From assembly GCF_049341845.1 (NCBI RefSeq), contig NZ_JBMPIT010000004.1, positions 124,001 through 188,000 on the forward strand: a stretch of 64,000 nt of DNA, read 5' to 3'. The translations under genes were made by a program, and so were the position numbers. The notes beneath the pieces were generated by a model, which was not told the origin of the DNA, ran no database searches, and saw only the letters and a program-made list of their open reading frames with translations. The stretch is from Curtobacterium guangdongense (lineage in GTDB: Bacteria > Actinomycetota > Actinomycetes > Actinomycetales > Microbacteriaceae). Shown here piece after piece: positions 42,739 to 55,769 of this stretch (positions are counted from its first letter, which is position 1; each line of letters starts with the position of its first letter).

Positions 42739-44348
42739 CAGTGGCCTCCGGAGAACTTGTCGCCGAAGTCGATCCCGCTCGCGGCGATGGCCGCTGCGGA
42801 CGAGTCGGACGGCGATTCGACGCGCTGCACGAGCCGGTCGAACCCTTCGTGGTCGTGGACCTTCTCCATGGCCGCACGACGCGTGATGGTGCCGACGTTG
42901 ACGAGTTCGGCGAGGTCCTGGTCCATCGTGTGCATGCCCGAGTCACGGCCGGCCTGCATGGCGGAGGTGATCTGGTAGGTCTTGCCCTCACGGATGAGGT
43001 TGCCGATGGCGGGGGTCGTGGTCATGATCTCGGTCGCGACGACCCGGCCGACCCCGCTGGCCTTCGGCACGAGCGTCTGGCAGACGACGCCTTCGAGCGT
43101 GGAGGCGAGCTGCGTCCGGATCTGTCCCTGCTGGTGCGGCGGGAACACGTCGATGACACGGTCGATGGTGCCGGGGGCGCTCTGCGTGTGCAGGGTGGCG
43201 AACACCAGGTGGCCGGTCTCGGCGGCGGTCAGCGCGACGGAGATCGTCTCGAGGTCGCGGAGCTCGCCGATCAGGATGACGTCGGGGTCCTGACGCAGAA
43301 CGTGCTTGAGCGCCTTCGCGAAGGAGTGCGTGTCCGCACCGACCTCACGCTGGTTGATGATCGCCTTCTTGTGGTCGTGCATGAACTCGATCGGGTCCTC
43401 GACCGTGACGATGTGGTCGGCACGGGTCTCGTTGACCAGGTCGATGAGCGCGGCGAGGGTGGTCGACTTGCCGGAACCGGTGGGCCCGGTGACGAGCACG
43501 AGCCCACGCGGCAGCTTGGCGAAGTCGCCGACGTGCTCGGGGATGCCGAGCTGCTTGAGCGTCTTGATCTTGGTGGGGATGATGCGGAAGGCCGCTCCCC
43601 AGTTGCCGCGCTGCTGGTAGTAGTTCACGCGGAAGCGGTACTCCGGCGAGAGCGAGTACGCGAAGTCGAGCTCCTGCTCGTGGTCGAACTGCCCGGCCTG
43701 CTCGACGGTCATCAGGGTCTTCAGCGCTGCGATGACCTTGTTCCGCGCCCAGGGTCCACCGGGAACAGCGGGGCGGAGACCGCCGTCGACGCGGACGGTC
43801 GGCGGGGCGTCGGCGGTGACGTGGAGGTCGGATGCACCCTGGTAGACGACCTGGGCGAGCGCGGTGATGAGGTCGGGGTCCGCGACTTCACGCGCGTGGC
43901 GCGTGAAGCCGATCTCGGGCAGCGGCTCGGCACCCGGTGCGACGGCGGGCGTCGCGAAGACGGTGGGTGCGTGCACGGCCGGGAGGACCGTGGTCGGGTC
44001 AGCAGGGACGACCGGCAGGTGTTGGGTCGCCTGGTCCGCGTACCCGTACGACGCCGTCGAGGGCGGGACCGCGGCCGGCGGCGTGGCCGGACGCGCCTGC
44101 GGCTGGGCGACCGGCACGGCGACGGGCGAACCGGACGGTGCGGGCCAGCCGGCGAGGTCGTCGGACAGGTCGTAGACGGGGATGGCTGGCGCGGGCGCGG
44201 CAGAAGGGGCCGGCGCGGCAGCGGTCGCCTCCGACTGCGACGCCAAGCGTGCGGCACGTCGGCCTCCGACCTCGGTGCCAGGACGGCCGGGGTGCCAGCC
44301 GTCGATGGGGTCGTTGACGTCGGGGATGTCGTACACGGAATCGGTCAT
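42738..44348 (-). CDS. pilT: Type IV pilus retraction ATPase PilT with N-terminal extension
   Basis: 536 aa; the usual PilT is about 345-370 aa. Residues 1-160 are a Pro/Ala-rich extension. The PilT core then follows: QGASDLHVTADAPPTVRVDG, Walker A GPTGSGKST, the Asp box HIVTVEDPIEF, Walker B DVILIGELRDLET and the His box GHLVFATLHT. The retraction signature AIRNLIRE reads AIGNLIRE here. It probably powers pilus retraction. It lies 17 bases after pilB. Confidence 0.93.
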   Translation of the reverse strand: MTDSVYDIPDVNDPIDGWHPGRPGTEVGGRRAARLASQSEATAAAPAPSAAPAPAIPVYDLSDDLAGWPAPSGSPVAVPVAQPQARPATPPAAVPPSTASYGYADQATQHLPVVPADPTTVLPAVHAPTVFATPAVAPGAEPLPEIGFTRHAREVADPDLITALAQVVYQGASDLHVTADAPPTVRVDGGLRPAVPGGPWARNKVIAALKTLMTVEQAGQFDHEQELDFAYSLSPEYRFRVNYYQQRGNWGAAFRIIPTKIKTLKQLGIPEHVGDFAKLPRGLVLVTGPTGSGKSTTLAALIDLVNETRADHIVTVEDPIEFMHDHKKAIINQREVGADTHSFAKALKHVLRQDPDVILIGELRDLETISVALTAAETGHLVFATLHTQSAPGTIDRVIDVFPPHQQGQIRTQLASTLEGVVCQTLVPKASGVGRVVATEIMTTTPAIGNLIREGKTYQITSAMQAGRDSGMHTMDQDLAELVNVGTITRRAAMEKVHDHEGFDRLVQRVESPSDSSAAAIAASGIDFGDKFSGGH

Positions 44349-44365
44349 CGGTTCGTGCCCTTCGC

Positions 44366-46036
44366 CTACGCCACCACGCGCAGGATCTCGTCGACGCTCG
44401 TCAGCCCGAGCTTCACCTTTTCCCAGCCGTCCTGGCGGAGCGTGAGCATGCCCTGCTCCTGCGCGACGCGGCTGATCTCGGCGCTGGACGCCCGTGCGAC
44501 GGCGAGGCGCTCGATCTCCTCGGAGACGGTCATGACCTCGTGCAGGGCGATGCGGCCGCGGTACCCGGTGTTCGAGCAGACGGCACAGCCCACCGGTGCG
44601 AAGAACGGCGGGATCGTGGCGTCGTCGTCACCGACGAAGCCCATCACCCGGAGCTGGTCGAACGTGTACTCGGCCGGGGCCTTGCAGCGGTCGCAGAGCT
44701 TGCGGGCGAGACGCTGCGCGACGACGCAGTCGAGCGCCGACCCGACGAGGAAGGGCTCGATGTCCATCTCGGTGAGACGGGTGATCGCCGAGGGGGCGTC
44801 GTTCGTGTGCAGCGTGGAGAGCACGAGGTGGCCGGTGAGCGATGCCTCGATCGCGATCTGGGCGGTTTCGTGGTCGCGGATCTCACCGAGGAGCACGACG
44901 TCGGGGTCGGAACGCAGGATCGACCGGAGCGCGGACGCGAAGGTCAGGCCGGCCTTCGGGTTGACCTGCACCTGGTTGATGCCCGCCATCCGGTACTCGA
45001 CCGGGTCCTCGACCGTGATCACGTTGATCTCGGGTCGGGCGACGGCGTTGAGGGTCGTGTACAGGGTGGTCGACTTGCCCGAGCCGGTGGGGCCGGTGAC
45101 GAGGATCATGCCGTACGGCTTGGAGTAGGACCGCTGGTACGCGTCGAAGTTCTGCTCGAGCAGGTTGAGGTCCTTGAGGGACATCGACGTGTTCGTGTTG
45201 TCGAGGATTCGCATGACGACCTTCTCGCCCCACACGGTGGGCAGGGTCGCCACGCGGAGGTCGATCTGGCGGCCACCGTGGCGGACCGACATGCGGCCGT
45301 CCTGCGGCTTGCGACGCTCGGCGATGTCGATGTCGCTCATGATCTTCAGACGGCTGATGACGCCGTTCTGGATGTTCTTGGGCGCAGGGGCCATCTCGTG
45401 CAGCACGCCGTCGATGCGGTAGCGCACCCGGACCTCGTGCTCGCCGGGCTCGATGTGGATGTCGGACGCGTGGTCCTGGATCGCCTGCGAGACGAGCAGG
45501 TTCACGAAACGGACGATCGGGACGTCGTCGAGCGAGCCCTCGCCGATGTCGACCTGCTGCTGGGCGTTCGCCGTCGCCTCTTCTTCGAGGGAGGACGTCA
45601 GGTCGTTGAGCTCGTCGTCGGCACGCAGGTAGCGGTCGAGCGCTGCGGCGAGGTCGCGTTCCTCGACCTGGAGCGGCTTGATGGCCCGGCCGGAGGCGGC
45701 ACGGGCGTCGTCGACCGCGAGCACGTTCGTCGGGTTCACCATCGCGAGCACGAGCACGTCGCCCTCGAAGCCGATGCCGAGCACCTGGTGCCGCCGGCAG
45801 AGCGCCGCTGGGAGCATCGACACGGCGGTGCCGTCGACCGGGTAGTCGGTCAGGGGGACGGTCTTGGAGTTGTTCGACGCCGCACGTGCGGTGATGAACT
45901 GCGCCTCGCTGACGACGCCACGATCGACGAGTGAGCGGATCGAGCGTTCGTCGATCTCCTCGTCGCCGGTGAGCGAGTCGAGGTGCTCGATCGGGAGTGC
46001 TCCGTTGAGGATCAGGATCTCGGAGAGCGTCGCCAT
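44366..46036 (-). CDS. pilB: Type IV pilus extension ATPase PilB (GspE family)
   Basis: 556 aa from the ATG at 46036 (MATLSEILILNGALPIEHLD) with AAGGAGG 11 bases upstream. An MshEN/GspE N-terminal domain leads into the AAA+ core: SDIHIEPGEHEVRVRYRIDG, Walker A GPTGSGKST, VITVEDPVEYRM, Walker B DVVLLGEIRDHET and GHLVLSTLHTND. The zinc tetracysteine motif CDRC and CAVC separates PilB from PilT. It is the first gene of the pilus cluster; a weak promoter candidate (TTCGGT, 18 bases, TAGCGT) lies near 46105-46134. Confidence 0.96.
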   Translation of the reverse strand: MATLSEILILNGALPIEHLDSLTGDEEIDERSIRSLVDRGVVSEAQFITARAASNNSKTVPLTDYPVDGTAVSMLPAALCRRHQVLGIGFEGDVLVLAMVNPTNVLAVDDARAASGRAIKPLQVEERDLAAALDRYLRADDELNDLTSSLEEEATANAQQQVDIGEGSLDDVPIVRFVNLLVSQAIQDHASDIHIEPGEHEVRVRYRIDGVLHEMAPAPKNIQNGVISRLKIMSDIDIAERRKPQDGRMSVRHGGRQIDLRVATLPTVWGEKVVMRILDNTNTSMSLKDLNLLEQNFDAYQRSYSKPYGMILVTGPTGSGKSTTLYTTLNAVARPEINVITVEDPVEYRMAGINQVQVNPKAGLTFASALRSILRSDPDVVLLGEIRDHETAQIAIEASLTGHLVLSTLHTNDAPSAITRLTEMDIEPFLVGSALDCVVAQRLARKLCDRCKAPAEYTFDQLRVMGFVGDDDATIPPFFAPVGCAVCSNTGYRGRIALHEVMTVSEEIERLAVARASSAEISRVAQEQGMLTLRQDGWEKVKLGLTSVDEILRVVA

Positions 46037-46266
46037 GAGTCTCGCTGCCTCCTTCGGGTTGCGTGAGGACGTCGTGGTGCGTCGACAGGGTTCGACGCCT
46101 GTCCACGCTATGGCCGGGACCGGCGGGTACCGAAGTCCCAGAATGAGGGCCGGAGGGCGTCCGGGCGCACCCAGAACAGGGGACGGTGGACGGGCGCGGA
46201 ATCGATCGTGCTGTGGAGGACAGGAAATCCCTCGACGAGCGCGGCAAGAGCAGGACATGATGAGTC

Positions 46267-46665
46267 ATGGACATCACGAGCGTGACCGTGGGGCTGCCCG
46301 TCACCGACATCGAAGCGTCCTGCCTCTGGTACGGCGCGGTGTTCGAGCGCGTCGAGCCGGACCTCGAGCCGGCCGAGGGCATCGCCGAGTACGAGATCGG
46401 CGGCATCTGGATCCAGCTCGTCGAGGACGACCAGGCCGAGGAGAACGCGGTCATCGTCCGCTTCGGTGTCGACGACGTCGCCGCGCAGCACACCCGGATC
46501 GGCGCACTCGGCATCGACGTCGGTCCCGTCGAGCGCGTCGAGGGCGCCATCGACTGGTTCGACGTCCGCGACCCCGACGGCAACGTGCTCAGCCTCTACT
46601 CGCTCGCGGACGAGACGGGGCGCGGATCAGGCGGTCGCGACAGCGACGCCGGCCGCACGATCTAG
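46267..46665 (+). CDS. VOC (glyoxalase/bleomycin-resistance fold) protein
   Basis: 132 aa (MDITSVTVGLPVTDIEASCL). One complete VOC module is visible: TDIEASCLWYGAVF, EYEIGGIWIQLVED and WFDVRDPDGNVLSLYSL. The Glu/Asp-rich strand ends are typical of the fold, but which metal ligands or substrate it uses cannot be read. It is divergent from pilB and followed by the 48-bp palindrome. A role in the pilus is not suggested by its sequence. Confidence 0.85.
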   Translation: MDITSVTVGLPVTDIEASCLWYGAVFERVEPDLEPAEGIAEYEIGGIWIQLVEDDQAEENAVIVRFGVDDVAAQHTRIGALGIDVGPVERVEGAIDWFDVRDPDGNVLSLYSLADETGRGSGGRDSDAGRTI

Positions 46666-46676
46666 ACGCGACCGCA

Positions 46677-46724
46677 GACGGACGGGAGGCTCGGTGCCAG
46701 CTGGCACCGAGCCTCCCGTCCGTC
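46677..46724. terminator. Perfect 48-bp palindrome (terminator of the VOC gene)
   Basis: Positions 46677-46700 are the exact reverse complement of 46701-46724, with no loop bases. It begins 11 bases after the VOC stop and ends 38 bases before the next start. It contains CGGGAGGCTCGG on both strands. It can terminate RNA as a long stem and may extrude as a cruciform. The next gene has to be expressed from the short remaining gap or by read-through. Confidence 0.7.
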
Positions 46725-46762
46725 ATGGCAACTACTGGACAACCGTCAGAGGTAGTGCCAGC

Positions 46763-47923
46763 ATGGCCGCCATGCAGAACACACGTATTTCAGATGTGGT
46801 ACAGCGGCGTTGCGCCGCGGTGGTCGTCGCGGCAGCGTTGGTGCTCGGTTCGACGCTCGTCGCGTCTCCGGCACAGGCCGCGCAGTTCACCGCCAGGGTC
46901 GGCTCGATCGCGCACAACGCGGGTGACGTGACCCTGACGGGCACGGGCGACGCGGGTGATCTCGTCTCGATCACCCCCTCGGACGGTGCGCCCGTCGAGA
47001 CCCGCGTCAAGCCGAACGGCTCGTGGCGGACCACGGCGCACGTCGACGGGTTCGGGGACCACACCTTCCGCGTCACCGACTCGATCGGTTCCCCGGTGGC
47101 GACCCTGCGAGCGAGCACCCACGAGGTGAGCTACCAGCGGATCGTCATCGCCCGCGAGAACTGGAACCGCTCCATGAAGATCGACGGCATCGGGTTCGAG
47201 CCGCGCAGCCGCATCGAGCTCACCCTCGACGGTGTGCCGACCGCCACGACGACCACCGACCGCGACGGCGCCTTCGCCCAACGGATCTCCGGCGTGCGGT
47301 TCGGCAACCACGTCCTCACGACCGTGGAGCGCTTCGACGGAGCGGAACAGATCCGCGTCAACTCATCGGCGAAGCTCGAGCCGTCGGCGTTCGTCGACAC
47401 GGTCCGGGTCGACCCCGTCGCCCGCGTCGTACACGTCGAGGGGCGTGGCCCTGCCGGCACCGACATGCGGTTCGTCGACGAGTCCGGCGCTCCGTGGTCG
47501 CTCACCGACGGCCAGGACTGGACCACGAACACGGACGGCACGTGGAGCGCCGACCTCGCCTACCCGGCGGACGGCATCCGCTTCATGGGGATCGTCGCCG
47601 AGGTGTACGACGACGGCAAGCTCATCGGTTCGACGACGAGCGGGGCGACGATCCCGTTCCCGGTGACGGCCGACGTGACGAAGGCCACCGCCAAGAAGCT
47701 CGTCCTGTCCGGGACAGCCGAGCCGGGCGCCCGCCTGTCGTTCACCGACGCCGACGGCACGCTGGTGACCGACGCCGACGGCAACCGCGTCGAGCCGCCG
47801 GTGCCCGGCACGTCGAAGTGGACCGTGACGCTCGACCCGCGCCGCATGGCAGGCGGGACCGTGACCGTCTCGGCCACGGGCGATGACGGTCCCCTCGGCA
47901 GCGTCACACGGACGTACCGCTGA
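46763..47923 (+). CDS. Secreted Ig-like domain protein
   Basis: 386 aa from the ATG at 46763. A signal peptide (VVVAAALVLGSTLVASPAQA, cleavage likely after AQA) is followed by three to four beta-sandwich repeats of bacterial Ig type (GDVTLTGTGDAGDLVSITPS; KKLVLSGTAEPGARLSFTDA; GTVTVSATGDDGPLGSVTRT). There is no sorting signal or lipobox, so the protein is probably released. It is convergent with rpoC. An in-frame ATG at 46772 is an alternative start. Confidence 0.8.
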   Translation: MAAMQNTRISDVVQRRCAAVVVAAALVLGSTLVASPAQAAQFTARVGSIAHNAGDVTLTGTGDAGDLVSITPSDGAPVETRVKPNGSWRTTAHVDGFGDHTFRVTDSIGSPVATLRASTHEVSYQRIVIARENWNRSMKIDGIGFEPRSRIELTLDGVPTATTTTDRDGAFAQRISGVRFGNHVLTTVERFDGAEQIRVNSSAKLEPSAFVDTVRVDPVARVVHVEGRGPAGTDMRFVDESGAPWSLTDGQDWTTNTDGTWSADLAYPADGIRFMGIVAEVYDDGKLIGSTTSGATIPFPVTADVTKATAKKLVLSGTAEPGARLSFTDADGTLVTDADGNRVEPPVPGTSKWTVTLDPRRMAGGTVTVSATGDDGPLGSVTRTYR

Positions 47924-47945
47924 CCGCACCCCGTCCCGCAACGAG

Positions 47946-47981
47946 CGAGGGCCCCGCATCCTGGTGGATGCGGGGCCCTCG
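47946..47981. terminator. Bidirectional terminator between rpoC and the Ig-like gene
   Basis: A perfect 16-bp stem (47946-47961 with 47966-47981) with a TGGT loop lies 22 bases after the Ig-like stop and 17 bases past the rpoC stop. It serves both convergent genes. Confidence 0.85.
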
Positions 47982-47998
47982 TCAGTGGATCACTCGGC

Positions 47999-51880
<3,882 letters not shown>

Positions 51881-51927
51881 TGTTCTTCTCTCTTGCTGAA
51901 TTCGAAACGTTGTCGGGCGGGGCGGGA

Positions 51928-54900
51928 TCAGATGTCGTCGACGGAGGACGACTCGAACCGCGAGGAGATGTTGATGCCGAGCTCTTCAGCGGCACGGAAG
52001 ACCTCGTCGTCCGTGTCGCGGAGGCTGACCGCCTGGCCGTCGGCCGAGAGGACCTCGACGTTCAGGCAGAGCGACTGCATCTCCTTCATGAGGACCTTGA
52101 AGCTCTCCGGGATTCCGGGCTCCTGGATGTTCTCGCCCTTGACGATCGCCTCGTAGACCTTCACGCGGCCGAGGATGTCGTCGGACTTGATCGTCAGGAG
52201 CTCCTGGAGGGCGTACGCGGCACCGTATGCCTCGAGTGCCCACACCTCCATCTCGCCGAAACGCTGTCCACCGAACTGCGCCTTACCACCCAGCGGCTGC
52301 TGCGTGATCATCGAGTACGGGCCGGTCGAACGGGCGTGGATCTTGTCGTCGACCAGGTGGTGGAGCTTCAGGATGTACATGTACCCGACCGAGACCGGCT
52401 CCGGGAACGGTTCGCCGGAGCGACCGTCGAAGAGCTGGGCCTTGCCGGAGGAACCGATCAGGCGCTCGCCGTCGCGGTTCGGGAGCGTCGAGTCGAGGAG
52501 TCCCTCGATCTCACGCTCGTAAGCGCCGTCGAACACCGGGGTGGCGACCTTCGTGCCGGGTGCCGCGCTGCGCGCCGCCTCCGGAAGAGCCGATGCCCAC
52601 TCCTGCACGCCCTCGACGTTCCAGCCCTGCTTGGCGAGCCACCCGAGGTGGATCTCGAGGACCTGGCCGAAGTTCATGCGGCCGGGGACGCCGAGCGGGT
52701 TGAGCACGATGTCGACCGGGGTGCCGTCCGCGAGGAACGGCATGTCCTCGACCGGCAGGATCGTCGAGATGACGCCCTTGTTGCCGTGACGACCGGCGAG
52801 CTTGTCACCGGCGGTGATCTTGCGCTTCTGGGCGATGTAGACGACCACGCGCTGGTTGACGCCCGAGCCGAGCTCGTCGTCGCCGTCCTGCGCGTCGAAC
52901 ACCTTGACGCCGATGATCGTGCCCTCTTCACCGTGGGGCACCTTCAGCGAGGTGTCGCGGACTTCGCGCGACTTCTCGTTGAAGATGGCGCGGAGGAGCC
53001 GCTCTTCTGCGCTGAGCTCGGTCTCGCCCTTCGGCGTGACCTTGCCGACGAGGATGTCGCCCGGGCGGACCTCGGCTCCGATGCGGATGATGCCGCGCTC
53101 GTCGAGGTCGGCCAGGAGGTCCGGGCTGACGTTCGGGAGGTCGCGGGTGATCTCCTCCTTGCCGAGCTTGGTGTCGCGGGCGTCGACCTCGTACTCCTCG
53201 ATGTGGATCGAGGAGAGCGTGTCGTCCTTGATGAGGTTCTGCGACAGGATCATCGCGTCCTCGTAGTTGTAGCCCTCCCACGGCATGAACGCGACGAGGA
53301 GGTTCTTGCCGAGCGCGAGCTCGCCGTTCTCCGTCGCGGGGCCGTCGGCGATGACCTCGCCCTGCTCCACACGCTCACCGGCCGAGACGACGACGCGGTG
53401 GTTGTAGCTCGTGCCCTGGTTCGAGCGGTCGAACTTGCGCAGGTAGTACGTCTGCGTGCCGCCCTCGTCGAGCTGCAGGGTCACGGCGTCGGCCGAGACC
53501 TCGGAGACGACACCGGCCTTGTCGGCGGTGACGACGTCGCCGGCGTCGATGGCGGTGTAGCCCTCCATGCCGGTGCCGACGAGCGGCGACTCGGAGCGGA
53601 GGAGCGGCACTGCCTGACGCTGCATGTTCGCACCCATGAGGGCGCGGTTCGCGTCGTCGTGCTCGAGGAACGGGATGAGCGACGTCGCGACCGACACCAT
53701 CTGGCGCGGGGAGACGTCCATGTAGTCGACCTCGTCCTTGGCGACGAGTTCGACCTCGCCGCCCTTCTTGCGGACGAGCACCTTGTCGTCGGCGAAGTGG
53801 AACGAGTCGGTCAGCGGGGCGTTGGCCTGCGCGACGACGAACTCGTCCTCTTCCGAGGCGGTGAGGTAGTCGATGGTCTTCGTGACCTCGCCGTTGACGA
53901 CGCGACGGTACGGGGTCTCGATGAAGCCGAACGAGTTGATCCGACCGAACGACGCGAGCGAGCCGATCAGGCCGATGTTCGGGCCTTCCGGGGTCTCGAT
54001 CGGGCACATGCGGCCGTAGTGCGACGGGTGGACGTCGCGGACCTCGACGCCGGCACGCTCACGGGACAGACCACCCGGGCCGAGGGCCGAGAGACGACGC
54101 TTGTGCGTCAGGCCCGCGAGCGGGTTGTTCTGGTCCATGAACTGCGACAGCTGGGACGTTCCGAAGAACTCCTTGATCGCGGCGACGACCGGACGCACGT
54201 TGATGAGCGTCTGCGGGGTGATCGCCTCGATGTCCTGCGTGGTCATGCGCTCGCGGACGACGCGCTCCATGCGGGACAGACCCGTGCGGACCTGGTTCTG
54301 GATGAGCTCGCCCACCGCGCGGATGCGACGGTTGCCGAAGTGGTCGATGTCGTCCACGTCGAGGCGGAGCTGCACCGGCTCGCCGTCGCGGACGCCGTCG
54401 ATCGTGGTGCGCTCGGCGTGCAGCGAGACCAGGTACTTGATCGTCGCGACGATGTCCTGGACGGAGAGCACCGAGTCGGACAGCGGCGCGTCGATGCCGA
54501 GCTTGCGGTCCAGCTTGTAGCGGCCGACCTTCGCGAGGTCGTAGCGCTTCGGGTTGAAGTAGAAGTTGTCGAGGAGCGCACGCGCGGCCTCGGCAGCGAC
54601 CTGCTCGCCCGGACGGAGCTTGCGGTAGATGTCCTTGAGCGCCTCTTCCTTGGTGAGGATGGCGTCCTTCTCGAGGGTCGACTCGATCGAGGCGAAGCCC
54701 TGGAACTCGTCGAGGATCTCCTCGCTCGTCAGGCCGAGGGCCTTGAGGAAGACCGTGACCGACTGCTTGCGCTTGCGGTCGATGCGCACGCCCACCTGGT
54801 CGCGCTTGTCGATCTCGAACTCGAGCCATGCGCCGCGCGACGGGATGATGCGAGCGGAGTAGATGTCCTTGTCGGACGTCTTCTCCTGCTGACGCTCGAA

Positions 54901-55416
54901 GTACACGCCCGGGGAGCGGACGAGCTGCGAGACGACGACACGCTCGGTGCCGTTGATGATGAAGGTGCCGCGCTCGGTCATGAGCGGGAAGTCGCCCATG
55001 AAGACCGTCTGCGTCTTGATCTCACCGGTCATGTGGTTCATGAACTCGGCGTTGACGTACAGCGGGGCGGCGTAGGTCTTGCCGCGTTCCTTGCAGTCGT
55101 CGATGGAGTACTTCGGGTCCTCGAGCTCCGGGGACGTGAACGAGAGCTGCATCGTCTCGCCGAGGTCCTCGATCGGGGAGATCTCCTCGAAGATCTCCTC
55201 GAGGCCGGAGTGCAGCGCGAGGTCGGTACGACCCTGCTCCTGCCCCTCGGCCAGTCGGGCCTTCCAGACGTCGTTGCCGACGAGCCAGTCGAAGCTCTCC
55301 GTCTGGAGAGCGAGCAGATCGGGAACCGTGAGGGTGTCCGTGATCTTGGCGAACGAGAGTCGCGAGTGGTTGCGACCGTTCTTGGGGTTGGTGGATGCGT
55401 TGGGCGCAGCAGCCAA
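51928..55416 (-). CDS. rpoB: RNA polymerase subunit beta
   Basis: 1162 aa if started at the TTG at 55416 (LAAAPNASTNPKNGRNHSRL), which has GGAGG 8 bases upstream; the open frame continues to 55632 without RpoB likeness. The rifampicin region SQLSQFMDQNNPLAGLTHKR and RLSALGPGGLSRERAG is unsubstituted, so a rifampicin-sensitive enzyme is expected. The lobe, flap and C-terminal clamp regions are present, ending RFESSSVDDI. Confidence 0.97.
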   Translation of the reverse strand: MAAAPNASTNPKNGRNHSRLSFAKITDTLTVPDLLALQTESFDWLVGNDVWKARLAEGQEQGRTDLALHSGLEEIFEEISPIEDLGETMQLSFTSPELEDPKYSIDDCKERGKTYAAPLYVNAEFMNHMTGEIKTQTVFMGDFPLMTERGTFIINGTERVVVSQLVRSPGVYFERQQEKTSDKDIYSARIIPSRGAWLEFEIDKRDQVGVRIDRKRKQSVTVFLKALGLTSEEILDEFQGFASIESTLEKDAILTKEEALKDIYRKLRPGEQVAAEAARALLDNFYFNPKRYDLAKVGRYKLDRKLGIDAPLSDSVLSVQDIVATIKYLVSLHAERTTIDGVRDGEPVQLRLDVDDIDHFGNRRIRAVGELIQNQVRTGLSRMERVVRERMTTQDIEAITPQTLINVRPVVAAIKEFFGTSQLSQFMDQNNPLAGLTHKRRLSALGPGGLSRERAGVEVRDVHPSHYGRMCPIETPEGPNIGLIGSLASFGRINSFGFIETPYRRVVNGEVTKTIDYLTASEEDEFVVAQANAPLTDSFHFADDKVLVRKKGGEVELVAKDEVDYMDVSPRQMVSVATSLIPFLEHDDANRALMGANMQRQAVPLLRSESPLVGTGMEGYTAIDAGDVVTADKAGVVSEVSADAVTLQLDEGGTQTYYLRKFDRSNQGTSYNHRVVVSAGERVEQGEVIADGPATENGELALGKNLLVAFMPWEGYNYEDAMILSQNLIKDDTLSSIHIEEYEVDARDTKLGKEEITRDLPNVSPDLLADLDERGIIRIGAEVRPGDILVGKVTPKGETELSAEERLLRAIFNEKSREVRDTSLKVPHGEEGTIIGVKVFDAQDGDDELGSGVNQRVVVYIAQKRKITAGDKLAGRHGNKGVISTILPVEDMPFLADGTPVDIVLNPLGVPGRMNFGQVLEIHLGWLAKQGWNVEGVQEWASALPEAARSAAPGTKVATPVFDGAYEREIEGLLDSTLPNRDGERLIGSSGKAQLFDGRSGEPFPEPVSVGYMYILKLHHLVDDKIHARSTGPYSMITQQPLGGKAQFGGQRFGEMEVWALEAYGAAYALQELLTIKSDDILGRVKVYEAIVKGENIQEPGIPESFKVLMKEMQSLCLNVEVLSADGQAVSLRDTDDEVFRAAEELGINISSRFESSSVDDI

Positions 55417-55667
55417 GGGTGTGACCTCCGTAGGCCCCGTCGGGCCGGTACTGACGAGCAGCATGTAGGTGAGTGGATTGAACGCTCGGCGCAACCCTCG
55501 AAGACACGCGATCATGAGCCAGCCGCGTGAGCGGGAACACATGTGCGATGATCTGGGTGAGCGGTACCCGCCGACATATACGGGACCGAACTCACCAGGG
55601 CCTGTTCTCGAAGAACTCTGCGTCGACCGCAATATGACGACACGGATGCCAGGGAGCGCGAACTGCC
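55417..55667 (-). other. rpoBC leader region
   Basis: About 250 untranslated bases between the proposed promoter and the rpoB TTG. No separate gene is credible here, although the frame of rpoB stays open. Such a leader could carry transcription control of rpoBC; no convincing long stem was found. Confidence 0.5.
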
Positions 55668-55697
55668 ATCATAGGCAGCGCTCGCGCACGATGTCCA
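55668..55697 (-). promoter_or_regulatory. rpoBC promoter
   Basis: TGGACA (55697-55692), an 18-base spacer and TATGAT (55673-55668) on the minus strand; each hexamer matches consensus at five of six positions. A 7-bp inverted repeat (AGTCCTG at 55697-55703, CAGGACT at 55717-55723) abuts the -35 and could be an activator or repressor site. Confidence 0.65.
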
Positions 55698-55769
55698 GTC
55701 CTGGCTTGACCAAGATCAGGACTGCCGTGTATAAGCAGCGGCTACCGGTGCGTATTCCCGGCCGTTCCG

